Positions 8,501-16,971 of a DNA stretch of 64,000 nt are shown here, in pieces. Source of the DNA: Planctomycetaceae bacterium (GTDB lineage: Bacteria > Planctomycetota > Planctomycetia > Planctomycetales > Planctomycetaceae); assembly GCA_024742875.1 (NCBI GenBank), contig JANSXP010000011.1, forward strand, positions 62,001-126,000. The letters are read 5' to 3'. Each line of letters opens with the position of its first letter. Position 1 is the first letter of the stretch. Under the pieces are notes generated by a model. The model ran no database searches and was not told the DNA's origin. It was given only the letters and a program-made list of their open reading frames with translations. A program made the translations under genes and the position numbers.

Positions 8501-9054
8501 GCTTCATCTATCGCGCTGCGTCCCAGCTTGAGATATTGCTCAAACTGATCGCTGGAGATGAACTGCGATGATCCAGCGGTGTCAAACGTCCCTGATCCAC
8601 CATCGGCGGGCAGCGTGCCGACGTCAACTTTGACTCCGGTCAGGTGTTCGATGGTGTTGCGGTACTCACGCCGGTTCAGCCGCCGCATCGTGATCTTACC
8701 GCCGGAATCCGACAGCGACTGTCGCGCAGTGACCATTGTCCGCGCAAGATCATCAAGGAAATCTGCCTTCTCGGTGTTGCCAGGCTGCTCAGAATCTTCC
8801 GGCGGCATTTCACCGGAATTCAGTGCGTTGAGGACCTTCTGCCACAGCTCCGCCTCCTCGAAAGTGGTAATGCGAAACGACAGCGTTTCCAGGTCGACCC
8901 TGCCTTCGCGCGTCTCTGAGTCGTGACAATCGAGGCAGTGAGCCTTAAAGAACGCTCGGTGGTTCTCCGGAAACCGTGCTTCACGCGGTGCGGTCTGCGC
9001 GTAGCAGGTGAAGGACGAGAAAAAGAAAAAGGTTGTAAGCAGGAAACGAGGCAT
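5575..9054 (-). CDS. DUF1592-type di-haem planctomycete cytochrome protein with internal duplication
   Basis: A 1159-residue exported protein with signal peptide FLLTTFFFFSSFTCYAQ. Domain order by motifs: PSCyt1 with haem site CLDCH at 40-44; DUF1587 (MRRLNRREYRNTIEHLTGV, about 123-141); two copies of a ~250-residue unit (200-449 and 462-711, each from RVEPE to IW(V/I)DW(M/V)ELEGP); DUF1595 about 725-790; DUF1592 (LSYFLWSSPPDAKLFEL); DUF1588 with a second haem site CASCH at about 1028; and DUF1585 at the end (EYALGRPFSFTDEE). Typical family members are 750-900 residues; the duplication explains the excess. The biochemical role is unknown. It follows its DUF1552 partner by 90 bases. Confidence 0.93.
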   Translation of the reverse strand: MPRFLLTTFFFFSSFTCYAQTAPREARFPENHRAFFKAHCLDCHDSETREGRVDLETLSFRITTFEEAELWQKVLNALNSGEMPPEDSEQPGNTEKADFLDDLARTMVTARQSLSDSGGKITMRRLNRREYRNTIEHLTGVKVDVGTLPADGGSGTFDTAGSSQFISSDQFEQYLKLGRSAIDEAFERQTTPHQPSRVFRVEPENTVNVKDREILRKLDDTYREKWLPYKKEVDKAAAAAENKEIVAALRKEHPDFDSDPVLKYRKADLLKGAPDPRDYGGSDPINAIAALYSPYRRYHNYLKHYAELPHNDRGAYLKLSRGVQRFDIHPDPKDVPAGTYKLRIRAGVVEGSDPSRHFIEIGHPKKLNVSSPGFTKLLSAQPISGTMENPEIIEVKVEFGAGVPRAVGIQERQPRSAKSLRQEFDRHKQKNGYGTPPAIWVDWMELEGPITEAAAIESKIVRVEPEQTINPDNEKEIAEIEDAYARFTRWQKGVDEAVKTTANQARIARIRKTEEKIKHPQWFYSFADRLEGTPDPKDFGFRDSQKAAAAYPPGDRNNLAYHKHYAGLPHRDRGAYLKLAHGTGRVIVSPGELPTGNYVMRVRVGAVEGTPDARRFIQVGHPQRLIESRNRGLEGPAISTHQVSGSIENPETIEIPLEVGTDTIREFAIQEKQPNNGNLKALWDAHNQWKKKNGYGHPPAIWIDWVELEGPHSAPKSNTQSPLQVVLDGNSGSTGRQEARVILTDFANAAFRRVKPEAEFIDQLVAIYETRRKAGDSFDEAIRTPLSVILASPGFLYLFEPGDDAARRELNDRELAVRLSYFLWSSPPDAKLFELAAEDKLHHPEVLRQQVNRLIADERSDEFVAGFIHQWLDMERLDFFQFDVKFYRDFDESTRAACRREVYESFAHLLRGSAHGRLGKLLKSDYVFVNGLLATYYGIEGVSGDEFRKIKLPAESPRGGLLGMAAIHAMGSDGVVSSPVERGAWVLRYLLNDPPPPAPPNVPQISRLEGQILTTRERLLAHQEEAQCASCHRRIDPIGFGLENFNAAGKWRTEDSYQARDGKGRGVGKRKTWMIDASGAFHKGPAFGDYYKLRDLITEREDQFARGFTEHLIEYALGRPFSFTDEELADVIVRSAENKEFAVSEFIHALTQSRAFRTK
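6922..8457 (-). repeat. Internal coding duplication inside the DUF1592 gene
   Basis: Two in-frame units of about 250 codons lie at 7708-8457 and 6922-7671. Shared landmarks are VEPE(N/Q)T(V/I)N, (K/E)G(A/T)PDP, LPH(N/R)DRGAYLKL, the P(A/T)G(T/N)Y..R(I/V)R(A/V)G segment, (I/V)GHP, (Q/E)(R/K)QP and NGYG(T/H)PPAIW. The copies are clearly diverged, so the duplication is old. The unit resembles a carbohydrate-binding-like beta domain but I cannot name it. Confidence 0.85.
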
Positions 9055-9144
9055 GTTGTTATTCCCGGTGATCGTCGTAGCTACGCGAGTCAGAACGTGG
9101 ACCGCAGACTGGCGACGGCGGCCACATCGGACTTCGTCGCAGGG

Positions 9145-10431
9145 TTACGCCTGCAGTTCCTTCACGACGCCTGTGCTGTCGCCGTGTCTTTCGGTGTTGA
9201 TGCCCAGGCCCTGCAGTATCGTCAGCCACACATTGCACAGCGGCGTGTCTTTCGACACGACGAGATGCTGGCCGAGCTTCAGGTTGGCTCCGCCGCCGGT
9301 GAGAATGGTTGGGCAATTGGTCAGGTAGTGGATTGAGCTGATGTTTGATCCGAAGGCCACGGCAGTGTGGTCGAAGAGACTCGATCCGTCGGCTTCCTTC
9401 GTGGCCTTGAGCTTGTCGATCAGACGGGCCAGCAATTCGCTGTGGGTCTTGTCACGCGTCTTCGAAGCCTCCATGCGTTCGCCGGGTGAGTAGTGGCTCA
9501 CATTGTGGGCGCTGGGTTTGAGATCGAGGCTTTGCAGGAGACTCTGACCCGGCATGCGATAGCTCAGCGCGCGAGTGCTGTCCGTCTGCAACGCCGCAAC
9601 GATGAGATCCTGCATGATCTCGATCTCAGCTTTCCCCTTGAGACCGGGCTTCGGTTCGTCAAGAGGAGCCTTCGCCTTTGGGACTTCGAGCCAGGCTTCT
9701 TCCTTTTTGAGGCGCGTTTCGATGTCGCGAATCCCCTGGAAGTATTCGTCGAGCTTGTCCGTGTCAGTTTTTGTCAGACCGCGCTGCACGCGTCTGGCCT
9801 GAGTAAGGACTGCGTCCAGGACGCTGCGGTTTTCGGCGATAGCGACCTGGCGTTGTTCCAGTGGCATGTCATCCGGCGAGAAAAGCTTGTGGAATACCTG
9901 AACAGGGTCGTCCTGCCCAGCGACCGGTTTGCCGCGCTGATCCCATGAGAGCGAAAGACCGGGACCGTGCCCTTCCAGACTGCTGGCGTTGAGCTGGATC
10001 GAGGAGAAGCGAGTGTCCTGCCCGAGATGTTTCGCGACGACCTGGTCAGCCGAGATGCTGTTGGCCATGTTCTGGCCGGGCACGGAATAACGATTGGCGC
10101 CTGTGAGCCAGAAGGTGCTGCCCCAGTGAGCTTCGTTGCTGAACTGGTTCGCGCATCCCTGCACCACGGTGATATCGGACTGGTGGCGGGCCAGCGGAGA
10201 CAGCCCCTCAGAGAGTTCGTATTCGCTGCCGGTACGCTCCTGGTCAGGAAACCAGGTCTCCCTGGTCACGCCGAAGCCAATGCTGAGAAAGACACAGCGC
10301 CTGGGCGGAGCGGCGGGAGTTGTTGAGGCCGCCGAAGCAAACCGACGAACGCCGATCGATTCCAGCGCCGGCAGCGCGATCAGGGCTCCCGTCCCACGTA
10401 GAATGTGACGTCGATTAAGTTGTGTTTTCAT
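9145..10431 (-). CDS. DUF1552 (HXXSHH) family protein
   Basis: A 428-residue protein starting at ATG 10431; the frame is open further upstream but the conserved N-terminus MKTQLNRRHILRGTGALIALPALESIG begins here. This leader resembles a twin-arginine signal (NRRHILRG). The body shows DUF1552 text: CVFLSIGFGVTRETWFPD, GHGPGLSLSWDQRGKPV, LDEYFQGIRDIETRL, LIVAALQTDSTRALSYRMPG, and the signature region AHNVSHYSPG, so the H-x-x-S-H-H motif is H-N-V-S-H-Y. The family function is unknown. It is a close paralogue of the protein at 40064-41356 and is followed by the DUF1592 partner. Confidence 0.93.
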   Translation of the reverse strand: MKTQLNRRHILRGTGALIALPALESIGVRRFASAASTTPAAPPRRCVFLSIGFGVTRETWFPDQERTGSEYELSEGLSPLARHQSDITVVQGCANQFSNEAHWGSTFWLTGANRYSVPGQNMANSISADQVVAKHLGQDTRFSSIQLNASSLEGHGPGLSLSWDQRGKPVAGQDDPVQVFHKLFSPDDMPLEQRQVAIAENRSVLDAVLTQARRVQRGLTKTDTDKLDEYFQGIRDIETRLKKEEAWLEVPKAKAPLDEPKPGLKGKAEIEIMQDLIVAALQTDSTRALSYRMPGQSLLQSLDLKPSAHNVSHYSPGERMEASKTRDKTHSELLARLIDKLKATKEADGSSLFDHTAVAFGSNISSIHYLTNCPTILTGGGANLKLGQHLVVSKDTPLCNVWLTILQGLGINTERHGDSTGVVKELQA

Positions 10432-10697
10432 GGCATGATCTTCCCAAAGGGCGGTGGCAATCAGTTCGCTCAGTCCAGGCGACGGATTCCAAAGCGCCTT
10501 TACATAGCCTCTTTTCTCCCGCTGCCAGCCCACGTCGGATTTAACGCGAAAATCTCATAAAACTGGAGAATTCCTCGCGCCGTCGTTGCCCCTGTTGTTC
10601 GATCGCATTCCTGAACACCGCAACATCAAGACCAGGCGCCGGATAACGTGAGTGAGCGAGTTGGATAGCGTCAATCTTCGCCTTTTTTAATGCACGT

Positions 10698-12113
10698 TTA
10701 CTTCTGAAACTCATCGAACCATGTTTGCACCTTGAGTCCAGGATGCTGATTCTTCGGGATCATCTCGGCCAGCTTCTCCTTTGTGTCTTTGTGCTCTGGC
10801 GTGCTCGCCAGGTTGGTCCATTCGTTGGGGTCGATACGGTGATCGTAAAGCTCTTCACTGCCGTCTTCGTAGCGAATGTAACGCCAGTGTTCGGTGCGGA
10901 TCGAGGTGTTGCCTTCTCCATACGAAGAAATGGCCGGCCCGCGTGGTGTTGATGGATTGGCCAATTGGGGCTTGATGGACGCACCGTCGAGCCCGTTGGG
11001 AACGTCCAGCCCAGCGAGATCAACCAGGGAGGGATACACGTCGATCAGACTCACCGGGCAGGTGCATTCGCTGCCCGCTTTGATTCCCGGACCGCAAACG
11101 ATGAAGGGAATGTGTGTGGTCTGTTCCCAGATGGCGCCTTTGCACCAGTGCTTCTTTTCTCCCAGATGCCAGCCATGGTCACTGACCAGCATGACATAGG
11201 TCTCACGCCCTCGGGGGTTTTGCCTGAGACTCTGCAGAAACCGCCCGATTTGTCGATCGACAAATGCAATCGAGGCATGGTAAGCCTGGATCGTGGAATC
11301 CCATTGATCATTGGCAACGATGTATTCGTGATCACTGAGCCCATTGTGAAGTGATTTGTGGGCATGAGTTCGAGCAAGCCGACGCGCGAATTCGGGTATG
11401 TCGTCCCAGTCGTCCACGCCGTTTGGTTCGGCGGGGCGTTGTATAGACGCAAGCGGAAACTTTTCGAACCAGGGTTTCGGCACGTGCAGCGGACGATGGG
11501 GACGAAAAAAACCAACCGTCATCAGCAGTGGTTTATCGGAGACCGTGTTCCATTGCTCGATTGCCCACTCGGCGACCTTGTAGTCGCTCATCTGTTCGTC
11601 TTTGGCATTAAGAGCGAACCCGTCGCTGGGGGCTCCTTTGGCGTTGAAGTTGTTCTTTCCTTTCGGCGGTTTGGGATCGGCTGGTTTTCTGAACAGCGAA
11701 TCCCCATGTTTGCCTGGCGTACCATGGAACACCTTTCCGCCACTGGCGACACGGTAGCCGCTGCCCATAAAGAATTGCTGCAAAGTCGGCGTTTTGACGT
11801 TCGTCTCTTCGCGGAAGCGTGCGTTGAAATAGGTACCAGTTTTGAACGGGTACACGCCGGTCATCAGACTGGTTCGCGAAGGGCGACATTGCGGTGAATT
11901 GCAATAGCCCTGCGAAAACATCATGCCTTCAGCAGCCAGGGCATCAATGTTTGGCGACTTCGCATCCGGGTGCCCGCCAAGACAGCCAATCCAGTCGTTC
12001 AGATCATCCACGATGATGAAAACGATGTCGGGGCGTTTTTCCTGCGCGAGCGAGCCTTCCTGTAACGCGGTGGATACGATTCCAATCGCAAGAATAAGTT
12101 TGTAGGTATCCAT
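10698..12113 (-). CDS. Secreted sulfatase (iduronate-2-sulfatase-like, S1 family)
   Basis: A 471-residue type I sulfatase with N-terminal export signal. Metal-binding Asp pair at DIVFIIVDDLND (29-40); formylglycine site CRPSR with Cys76 in SPQCRPSRTSLMTG; further active-site text GGKVFHG, FFRPHRPLHVP, LVSDHGWHLGEKKHWCKGAIWE and IRTEHWRYIRYEDGSEELYDH. The pattern HGWHLGE..HW.K resembles iduronate-2-sulfatase and choline-sulfatase-like S1 members. Activity requires oxidation of Cys76 to formylglycine by a sulfatase-modifying enzyme, none of which is in the window. It lies in the left island operon between another sulfatase and DUF1552. The likely substrate is a sulfated polysaccharide, by inference. 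Confidence 0.92.
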   Translation of the reverse strand: MDTYKLILAIGIVSTALQEGSLAQEKRPDIVFIIVDDLNDWIGCLGGHPDAKSPNIDALAAEGMMFSQGYCNSPQCRPSRTSLMTGVYPFKTGTYFNARFREETNVKTPTLQQFFMGSGYRVASGGKVFHGTPGKHGDSLFRKPADPKPPKGKNNFNAKGAPSDGFALNAKDEQMSDYKVAEWAIEQWNTVSDKPLLMTVGFFRPHRPLHVPKPWFEKFPLASIQRPAEPNGVDDWDDIPEFARRLARTHAHKSLHNGLSDHEYIVANDQWDSTIQAYHASIAFVDRQIGRFLQSLRQNPRGRETYVMLVSDHGWHLGEKKHWCKGAIWEQTTHIPFIVCGPGIKAGSECTCPVSLIDVYPSLVDLAGLDVPNGLDGASIKPQLANPSTPRGPAISSYGEGNTSIRTEHWRYIRYEDGSEELYDHRIDPNEWTNLASTPEHKDTKEKLAEMIPKNQHPGLKVQTWFDEFQK

Positions 12114-12164
12114 TCAATGTTCCTGACGATGCCCCGACGCGTCGGGTTTTTCTGGATTCTTCTC

Positions 12165-13607
12165 TCAGGGCTTTCGTTTCGACTTATCTGCCTTTGGAGC
12201 CGCTGCCGCAAACCTGCCAGCCTGGCGTTCGTCGGCAACGTACCACTCGTTCAAAATTGCGCTGAGTTGCTTCACTCGCTCCGGATTTCTGCTGGCGAGA
12301 TTCTCGTTCTCACCGGGATCGTTCTGCAGATCGAAGAGCTGAGGTTCGCCGCTTTGGGGCGGATACGTCATCTTTCCCGGCCTGCCGTCGTAGGTCAGCA
12401 GGAGTTTGTCATAGCCGCAGATCACCCAGCGATAAAGCAGCGACGCCTGAGGGTTCTCGATGTCGGCGATGTCGTGAGCGAATGACTCGCCGAACAGGGT
12501 ATCTCGCTCAATGGCTTTTCCGGACTTCAGTTCCTTCAGAAGATTGAGCCCCGGGAATTCGTGCGGGCCTGTTGCTCCGGCGGCGGCCAGAATGGTCGGC
12601 ACGAAATCGATTGACGAACAAAGTTCCGGGCGGTCGGCCGCCGGAATCGTTCCCGGCCAGCGGAACATGAGTGGCGTTCTCGTCCCGTGTTCATGCGGGC
12701 TGCGTTTTGAACGCACTGCGTAGCTGCCCTGTTCGGTCTGAATCCAGCCGTTATCACAGACATAGAGCACGAGCGTGTTTTCTTTGATTCCTGATTCGTC
12801 AATGTGATTGATTAGCGCGCCGCAGGTTTCATCAAACCATTCACACATCGCGTAGTACTTCGCGATTCGCTCGTGGACTCCCTTCGCTTTGTACTTCTCA
12901 AGCAGACGTGCCGGAGGAGTGTGTGGCGTGTGCGGCATGAAAGGCGCGTACCAAACGAAGAACGGCTTGTCTGCAGCCACACTTCGATCGATGAAATCCG
13001 TGACCGGCTTGAGCCCGTCCCGCCCAATTCTCAGTCCCGCATCGCCGTGTCGTCCGCGCGGATTCGGAAACCCGGCAGTCATCCCCTCCGTGAAGCCGCC
13101 TCGCTGATACGATCCTTCCCACCACTTGCCGCTCTGGTGGCTGACGTACCCCTTCTCTGCCAGCCACTTCGGCAGCGAACCGGTCTTGTCGATATGTGAG
13201 ATCAGCAGTTCCCTCGCAGGTTGGCCCGCCCTGTCAGCATGAGCCTTGTTCGCGGAAGTGTTCGCCGGGTCGTTGCCGGTGGTCTTATTCTGATGTGAAT
13301 AGAGACCAGTGATCAGCGTCATCAGCGAAGGCCGGCACAGCGCCGTCGGAACATACCCGCGCCGGAACAACGCACTTTCCGAGGCAAGCCTGTCAAGGTT
13401 CGGCGTCTCGATTTCCGGATGCCCCATGAACCCATAGTCAGTGTAGCCCTGATCGTCGGACAGAATCAAAACGACGTTGGGCGGCGAAGCAGATTCGGCG
13501 TATGCGAACGTGCAGGCAAAGAGCAGGGCACCGCGGGCAATTGTGCTGGAAGTCGTCAAGGTCAGGAATCTCCGGGGGTTGGGAATACCGGTTGTCACAT
13601 TGTGCAT
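12165..13607 (-). CDS. Secreted sulfatase with atypical CRPSL motif
   Basis: A 480-residue protein from ATG 13607, 51 bases upstream of the next sulfatase. The leader TIARGALLFACTFAYAESA is an export signal. Sulfatase features include NVVLILSDDQGYTDYGFMGHPEIETPNLDRLA, SGKWWEGSYQRGG, YAPFMPHTPHTPPARL, VCDNGW and SPHEHGTRTPLMFRWPG. The formylglycine motif reads Cys91-Arg-Pro-Ser-Leu instead of C-x-P-x-R, so recognition by the standard formylglycine-generating enzyme is in doubt. I recall similar CRPSL text in other planctomycete sulfatases, so this may be a subfamily trait rather than damage. The tail is basic (PKADKSKRKP). Confidence 0.9.
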   Translation of the reverse strand: MHNVTTGIPNPRRFLTLTTSSTIARGALLFACTFAYAESASPPNVVLILSDDQGYTDYGFMGHPEIETPNLDRLASESALFRRGYVPTALCRPSLMTLITGLYSHQNKTTGNDPANTSANKAHADRAGQPARELLISHIDKTGSLPKWLAEKGYVSHQSGKWWEGSYQRGGFTEGMTAGFPNPRGRHGDAGLRIGRDGLKPVTDFIDRSVAADKPFFVWYAPFMPHTPHTPPARLLEKYKAKGVHERIAKYYAMCEWFDETCGALINHIDESGIKENTLVLYVCDNGWIQTEQGSYAVRSKRSPHEHGTRTPLMFRWPGTIPAADRPELCSSIDFVPTILAAAGATGPHEFPGLNLLKELKSGKAIERDTLFGESFAHDIADIENPQASLLYRWVICGYDKLLLTYDGRPGKMTYPPQSGEPQLFDLQNDPGENENLASRNPERVKQLSAILNEWYVADERQAGRFAAAAPKADKSKRKP

Positions 13608-13682
13608 CTCGCACCAGATGCGTTCACGTGGAGGCCAAGGGCCGGAATTTCGCTTCGACCGACTGCGTCTCATTGCAACCGG

Positions 13683-14684
13683 TCACTTGTGGGCTTTTCC
13701 ACTTTGTGGGCTCATCTTGATCTCCTCGATCAACCATTTGGTGAATCCGAGTACGGAGTGCGGATCTGTTTCCGGGCCAACAGGTCGACCGCGGCCGTCT
13801 GCGTGCGGAAACGTGTTCAAAAAGTAGTGCATCTTTGGGTGGTGTTTGGGAAGGCCGGCCTGCCAGAATTTGTTCAACCAGTCCCGTTCCATGAACTCGT
13901 AGTACACCTTTCCTTTCCAGCGGATGGGGCCGTAGTAAAAGATGTATTCCTTGTTCTGCGCCAGCGTCCACCTGGCGCCTTTGATGACTTTTTCGGGCTT
14001 GCCCCATCCGGTCTCCAGTGGCCAGTGACGATTGAACTGGTGGCACTCGTAAGCGATCCCGTCGCAGCGATCCATGACAGGCTGGAAACGACTGTCGGTC
14101 GCGAAAAAGGAAGGCTCCTGAACCATCTGGATGAGCTTATAGTTGGGATGCTTCAGAATCCTCTGCTCATGAGCTTTTGTCAACATGGCGCGGATGTCGT
14201 CAAAGTCCTTCGCGTACAGAATGCGGGTGTCCTCTTTGAACGGGCCTGGCTTTGCATCCTTGTGGCCTCGGTTGATCGCAAGATCGTATTCGCGACAGAT
14301 CAGAATGTGATCGACCTCAGCCCCGCGTGATTCCCAGCTGCGGATAGTCCTGACCAGCAGGTTCTTTGCAGGGTTGAGATCATCTCGATTCTCACTCAGC
14401 CCCCAGTAGTGTTCAAAGAACACACGCTTCGTTCTGAAGTCTCCATCCAGCCACCCCATGACCCTGTCGAGGTTCTCGGCGACGAAGGGGTACTTCCCTT
14501 TCTGCTCAGCAAATGTCGGAGTGCCAGCCCATGAACCACCATGATTGTGTCCGTGATCCAATGCAGCCGTCCGAGGCAAAGGACGCAGTCCAACAAGCCC
14601 GTGGCTCGCGATCCTTTCTTCCGCTGCTGTATGGAACAGCGGGAGCAGAAGTGTCACCAGGAGGCCGGGTATTTTCCAATTCAT
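13683..14684 (-). CDS. Secreted protein of unknown family
   Basis: A 333-residue protein; I choose ATG 14684 over the GTG two codons upstream. The leader MNWKIPGLLVTLLLPLFHTAAEE predicts export. I do not recognise the family. Visible features: many aromatic residues, a His/Gly-rich start (LDHGHNHGGSW), FFEHYWGLSENRDDLN, VDHILICREYD, MVQEPSFFATD, IAYECHQFNRHWPLETGW and YYGPIRWKGKVYYEFMERDWLNKFWQAGLP. The buried acidic and aromatic residues in an alpha/beta-like pattern are compatible with a glycoside-hydrolase-like barrel, but this is a guess. It sits between FecR and the first sulfatase in the left operon. Confidence 0.78.
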   Translation of the reverse strand: MNWKIPGLLVTLLLPLFHTAAEERIASHGLVGLRPLPRTAALDHGHNHGGSWAGTPTFAEQKGKYPFVAENLDRVMGWLDGDFRTKRVFFEHYWGLSENRDDLNPAKNLLVRTIRSWESRGAEVDHILICREYDLAINRGHKDAKPGPFKEDTRILYAKDFDDIRAMLTKAHEQRILKHPNYKLIQMVQEPSFFATDSRFQPVMDRCDGIAYECHQFNRHWPLETGWGKPEKVIKGARWTLAQNKEYIFYYGPIRWKGKVYYEFMERDWLNKFWQAGLPKHHPKMHYFLNTFPHADGRGRPVGPETDPHSVLGFTKWLIEEIKMSPQSGKAHK

Positions 14685-14842
14685 GTTCACTGTTTCGGTC
14701 TGCCAATCGGTTGTTTTGCAAAATGCCAGTCTGATTTCAGGATATTGTGAGCAGACTCAGTGACGGTTCATACCGACCGAGAGGCTCACTTCATGCGAAT
14801 CGCCGAAGGTCCCAGCACGGACTGTGTGACGGAGTGGAAGAT

Positions 14843-16426
14843 TCACTCGGCCACCTGCCAAACCGCGCCTTCCGAGACTGAAAACGAACCCATCGTCCTC
14901 TGTTCCAGATGATTCAGCAGTCGCGTGAACTCCGCGGTTTCTTCGGCACTCGGAGTTTCCGTCAGAAACAGCGGCCACTTAGGCTGGCCCCAGAACGTTT
15001 CTTCGTAGGTTTCGCCTTCGCGTTCAACAAGCAGCAGACCGGACGTGATGTTACCGCCGACTTCTCCGAACAGGATGTCCAGCTGAACCTGATCGCCGGA
15101 CAGCTCGACCCAGTCGCTGCTGGCAAAGCCGGCGCGTGCAATCAGGCACGGTAAAGCAGGATTGTTGGTTCGTGGAATCTCAAGGCTCCTGAACGGCGAT
15201 TCTCGACGTGACCCTTCAAAGACCGGCTTGCCGTCGATCGCGACCAACAGATGATTATCAGCGTAACCCCAAAAACGATACCGACCAGGCTGCGGCGGAC
15301 GCACCGTGCCGTGATACCAAGCCATCCAGCCACCATCACGATAATACGGATCCAGACCACTGCGGTCCGCGAACTTGTGATACGCTCCAGCGATGCCTTC
15401 AAAGCCAACGCGTTCACTCCGCTTTAAGACATCAAGGCACGCTGTGTCCTGGAATTTCGATTCGACCAGCGGCAATATTGCCCCTCCAATCACATCGATG
15501 GCCCGTCTGGACTTCTGCGGCTCGCGGGACTCATCGTAACCAAACACCTGACCTGTCAGAGATCCTTCGCGCGGCGTGCTGCCAGAAAATGCCACCTCCG
15601 GCAACGCCAGGGACTCACGAGACGCACTGCGTTTCTTCAGGTTCCCGCTCCGATCAAACCGAGCGAATTCTCCTTCGTGCATCAGGTCTGCAGACGTGCC
15701 TTCGTGATCGTCGACGGAAATCTGACCATCGAGGACCAGAACTTCTGAGCCACTTGAATCGGCAGTAACAACAAAACTTGTCCCAAGATCGACAAATTTC
15801 TTCTGAGCCGTATCGACAACAAATCCCACACCCTGCGGGGGAACGACAAGTTTGACCTGTCCTTTGTGTAGCGTCACTCGCTGATTGCTTTCCAGCGTTA
15901 TGCTCAGCGGAGCCGTCGCGACCACATGCACTCCCGTTTCGCGAAACGCCAGTTCGATCAGCCCCCGCTGCATGGCTAGCTTTTCGCCAGCGAACAGCTC
16001 ACTCCCGTCGACGACAAGTGCATCACCGCCGGTCGTACCATCGCCTTCGATTTTGATTACCCGGGCGATTCCACGTTCCAGTTGAGTTGGCGAACCTTCC
16101 TGGGTTCGGAACCAACCGAATCCACCAACAACCAGTGCAGTTGCCAGCACGGCCAGCGTCAGCCAGAGAGGCACCGTGCGCCCGGCGGTAACTGAAGCGG
16201 TAGCCCCGGATACGCTTCGGATTACGTCAGCCCTCGGCGTCTGTTCTTCACCGAGGACCTCTTCTGCCGTCAGCTGCTGCCACTTCGCGTCAATCGTCGC
16301 AAGTGATCGCAACATCGCCCGAGCCTCCGAACTGCCGCGCAGCAGTTCCTCCAGCGATTCGATTTCTTCCGGAGTAATCGCGCCGTCCAGATATCGATGC
16401 AGCAGTTTGATTTCATTTTCCGTCAT
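14843..16426 (-). CDS. FecR-type anti-sigma/transmembrane regulator with PA14-like C-terminus
   Basis: A 527-residue protein. The N-terminal ~70 residues (LLHRYLDGAITPEEIESLEELL) form the short helical anti-sigma-like domain. A transmembrane helix PLWLTLAVLATALVVGGFGWF follows near 85-105. A FecR domain spans about 120-250 (GLIELAFRETGVHVVATAPL, GVGFVVDTAQKKFVDLGTSFVV). The C-terminal part has RVGFEGIAGAYHKF and PGRYRFWGYADNHLLVAIDGKPVFEG, resembling a PA14 carbohydrate-binding domain. Its start overlaps the stop of the ECF sigma gene by one base. It probably holds the sigma factor at the membrane and could sense a periplasmic ligand through the C-terminal domain; the sensing role is inference. 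Confidence 0.88.
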   Translation of the reverse strand: MTENEIKLLHRYLDGAITPEEIESLEELLRGSSEARAMLRSLATIDAKWQQLTAEEVLGEEQTPRADVIRSVSGATASVTAGRTVPLWLTLAVLATALVVGGFGWFRTQEGSPTQLERGIARVIKIEGDGTTGGDALVVDGSELFAGEKLAMQRGLIELAFRETGVHVVATAPLSITLESNQRVTLHKGQVKLVVPPQGVGFVVDTAQKKFVDLGTSFVVTADSSGSEVLVLDGQISVDDHEGTSADLMHEGEFARFDRSGNLKKRSASRESLALPEVAFSGSTPREGSLTGQVFGYDESREPQKSRRAIDVIGGAILPLVESKFQDTACLDVLKRSERVGFEGIAGAYHKFADRSGLDPYYRDGGWMAWYHGTVRPPQPGRYRFWGYADNHLLVAIDGKPVFEGSRRESPFRSLEIPRTNNPALPCLIARAGFASSDWVELSGDQVQLDILFGEVGGNITSGLLLVEREGETYEETFWGQPKWPLFLTETPSAEETAEFTRLLNHLEQRTMGSFSVSEGAVWQVAE

Positions 16427-16971
16427 CAGTCACCTCCGGCCAAAGCCAGCGTCATACAACGATGCAGCTCCATTCGAATCCTCGCGAGGAGTTGATACAG
16501 CGAACCTTCCGTTCGCTTCAGCTGCCTCGCCATTTCACGAATGGTCGTGTCCCTGCCATAGGCCGCGAGCGCCAGTTCGCCTCGCTCGCGCGGGAGTTTT
16601 TCAATGCACTGATCCAGCACTTTTAGTTGCCGCTGTCGCAATGGCAACTCCTGTGAGCCTTCTTCAACCAGCAGTTCCAGAACGTCTTCCGCCAGCACAA
16701 GCCGATCTCGCGCAAACCGCCGCCGAGCCGAAAGCAGTTCGTACCGGGCGATCAGACAGGCCCACGGACCGAATGCTGCATGGTCATCAAGCGTCGAGAA
16801 CTTCCGTAGAGCAGCGACGCTGACTTCCTGCATTACGTCGTCCGCCTCCTGAGTCTTCGGGCAGCAGGACCGCACGAAAGCCCGCAATTCGGGTTCATGC
16901 TGCAGCCACAGGCGCAGAAACGCCTCATGCGGATCAACTGGCTCGTCTTTTCGGTCGGATTCGGCTGCCAT
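16426..16971 (-). CDS. ECF sigma factor (planctomycete/verrucomicrobial type), left arm
   Basis: A 181-residue RNA polymerase sigma factor. ATG 16971 is five bases after GAGGAG, better than the ATG at 16974 or GTG at 16977. Region 2 is visible as LRAFVRSCCPKTQEADDVMQEVSVAALRKF and FGPWACLIARYELLSARRRFARD, region 4 as CIEKLPRERGELALAAYG..TTIREMARQLKRTEGSLYQLLARIRMELHRCM. It is cotranscribed with the FecR gene. It probably directs transcription of the left island operon and may autoregulate from the divergent intergenic region. It is homologous in type to the sigma factor at 17129 but clearly diverged from it. Confidence 0.93.
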   Translation of the reverse strand: MAAESDRKDEPVDPHEAFLRLWLQHEPELRAFVRSCCPKTQEADDVMQEVSVAALRKFSTLDDHAAFGPWACLIARYELLSARRRFARDRLVLAEDVLELLVEEGSQELPLRQRQLKVLDQCIEKLPRERGELALAAYGRDTTIREMARQLKRTEGSLYQLLARIRMELHRCMTLALAGGD

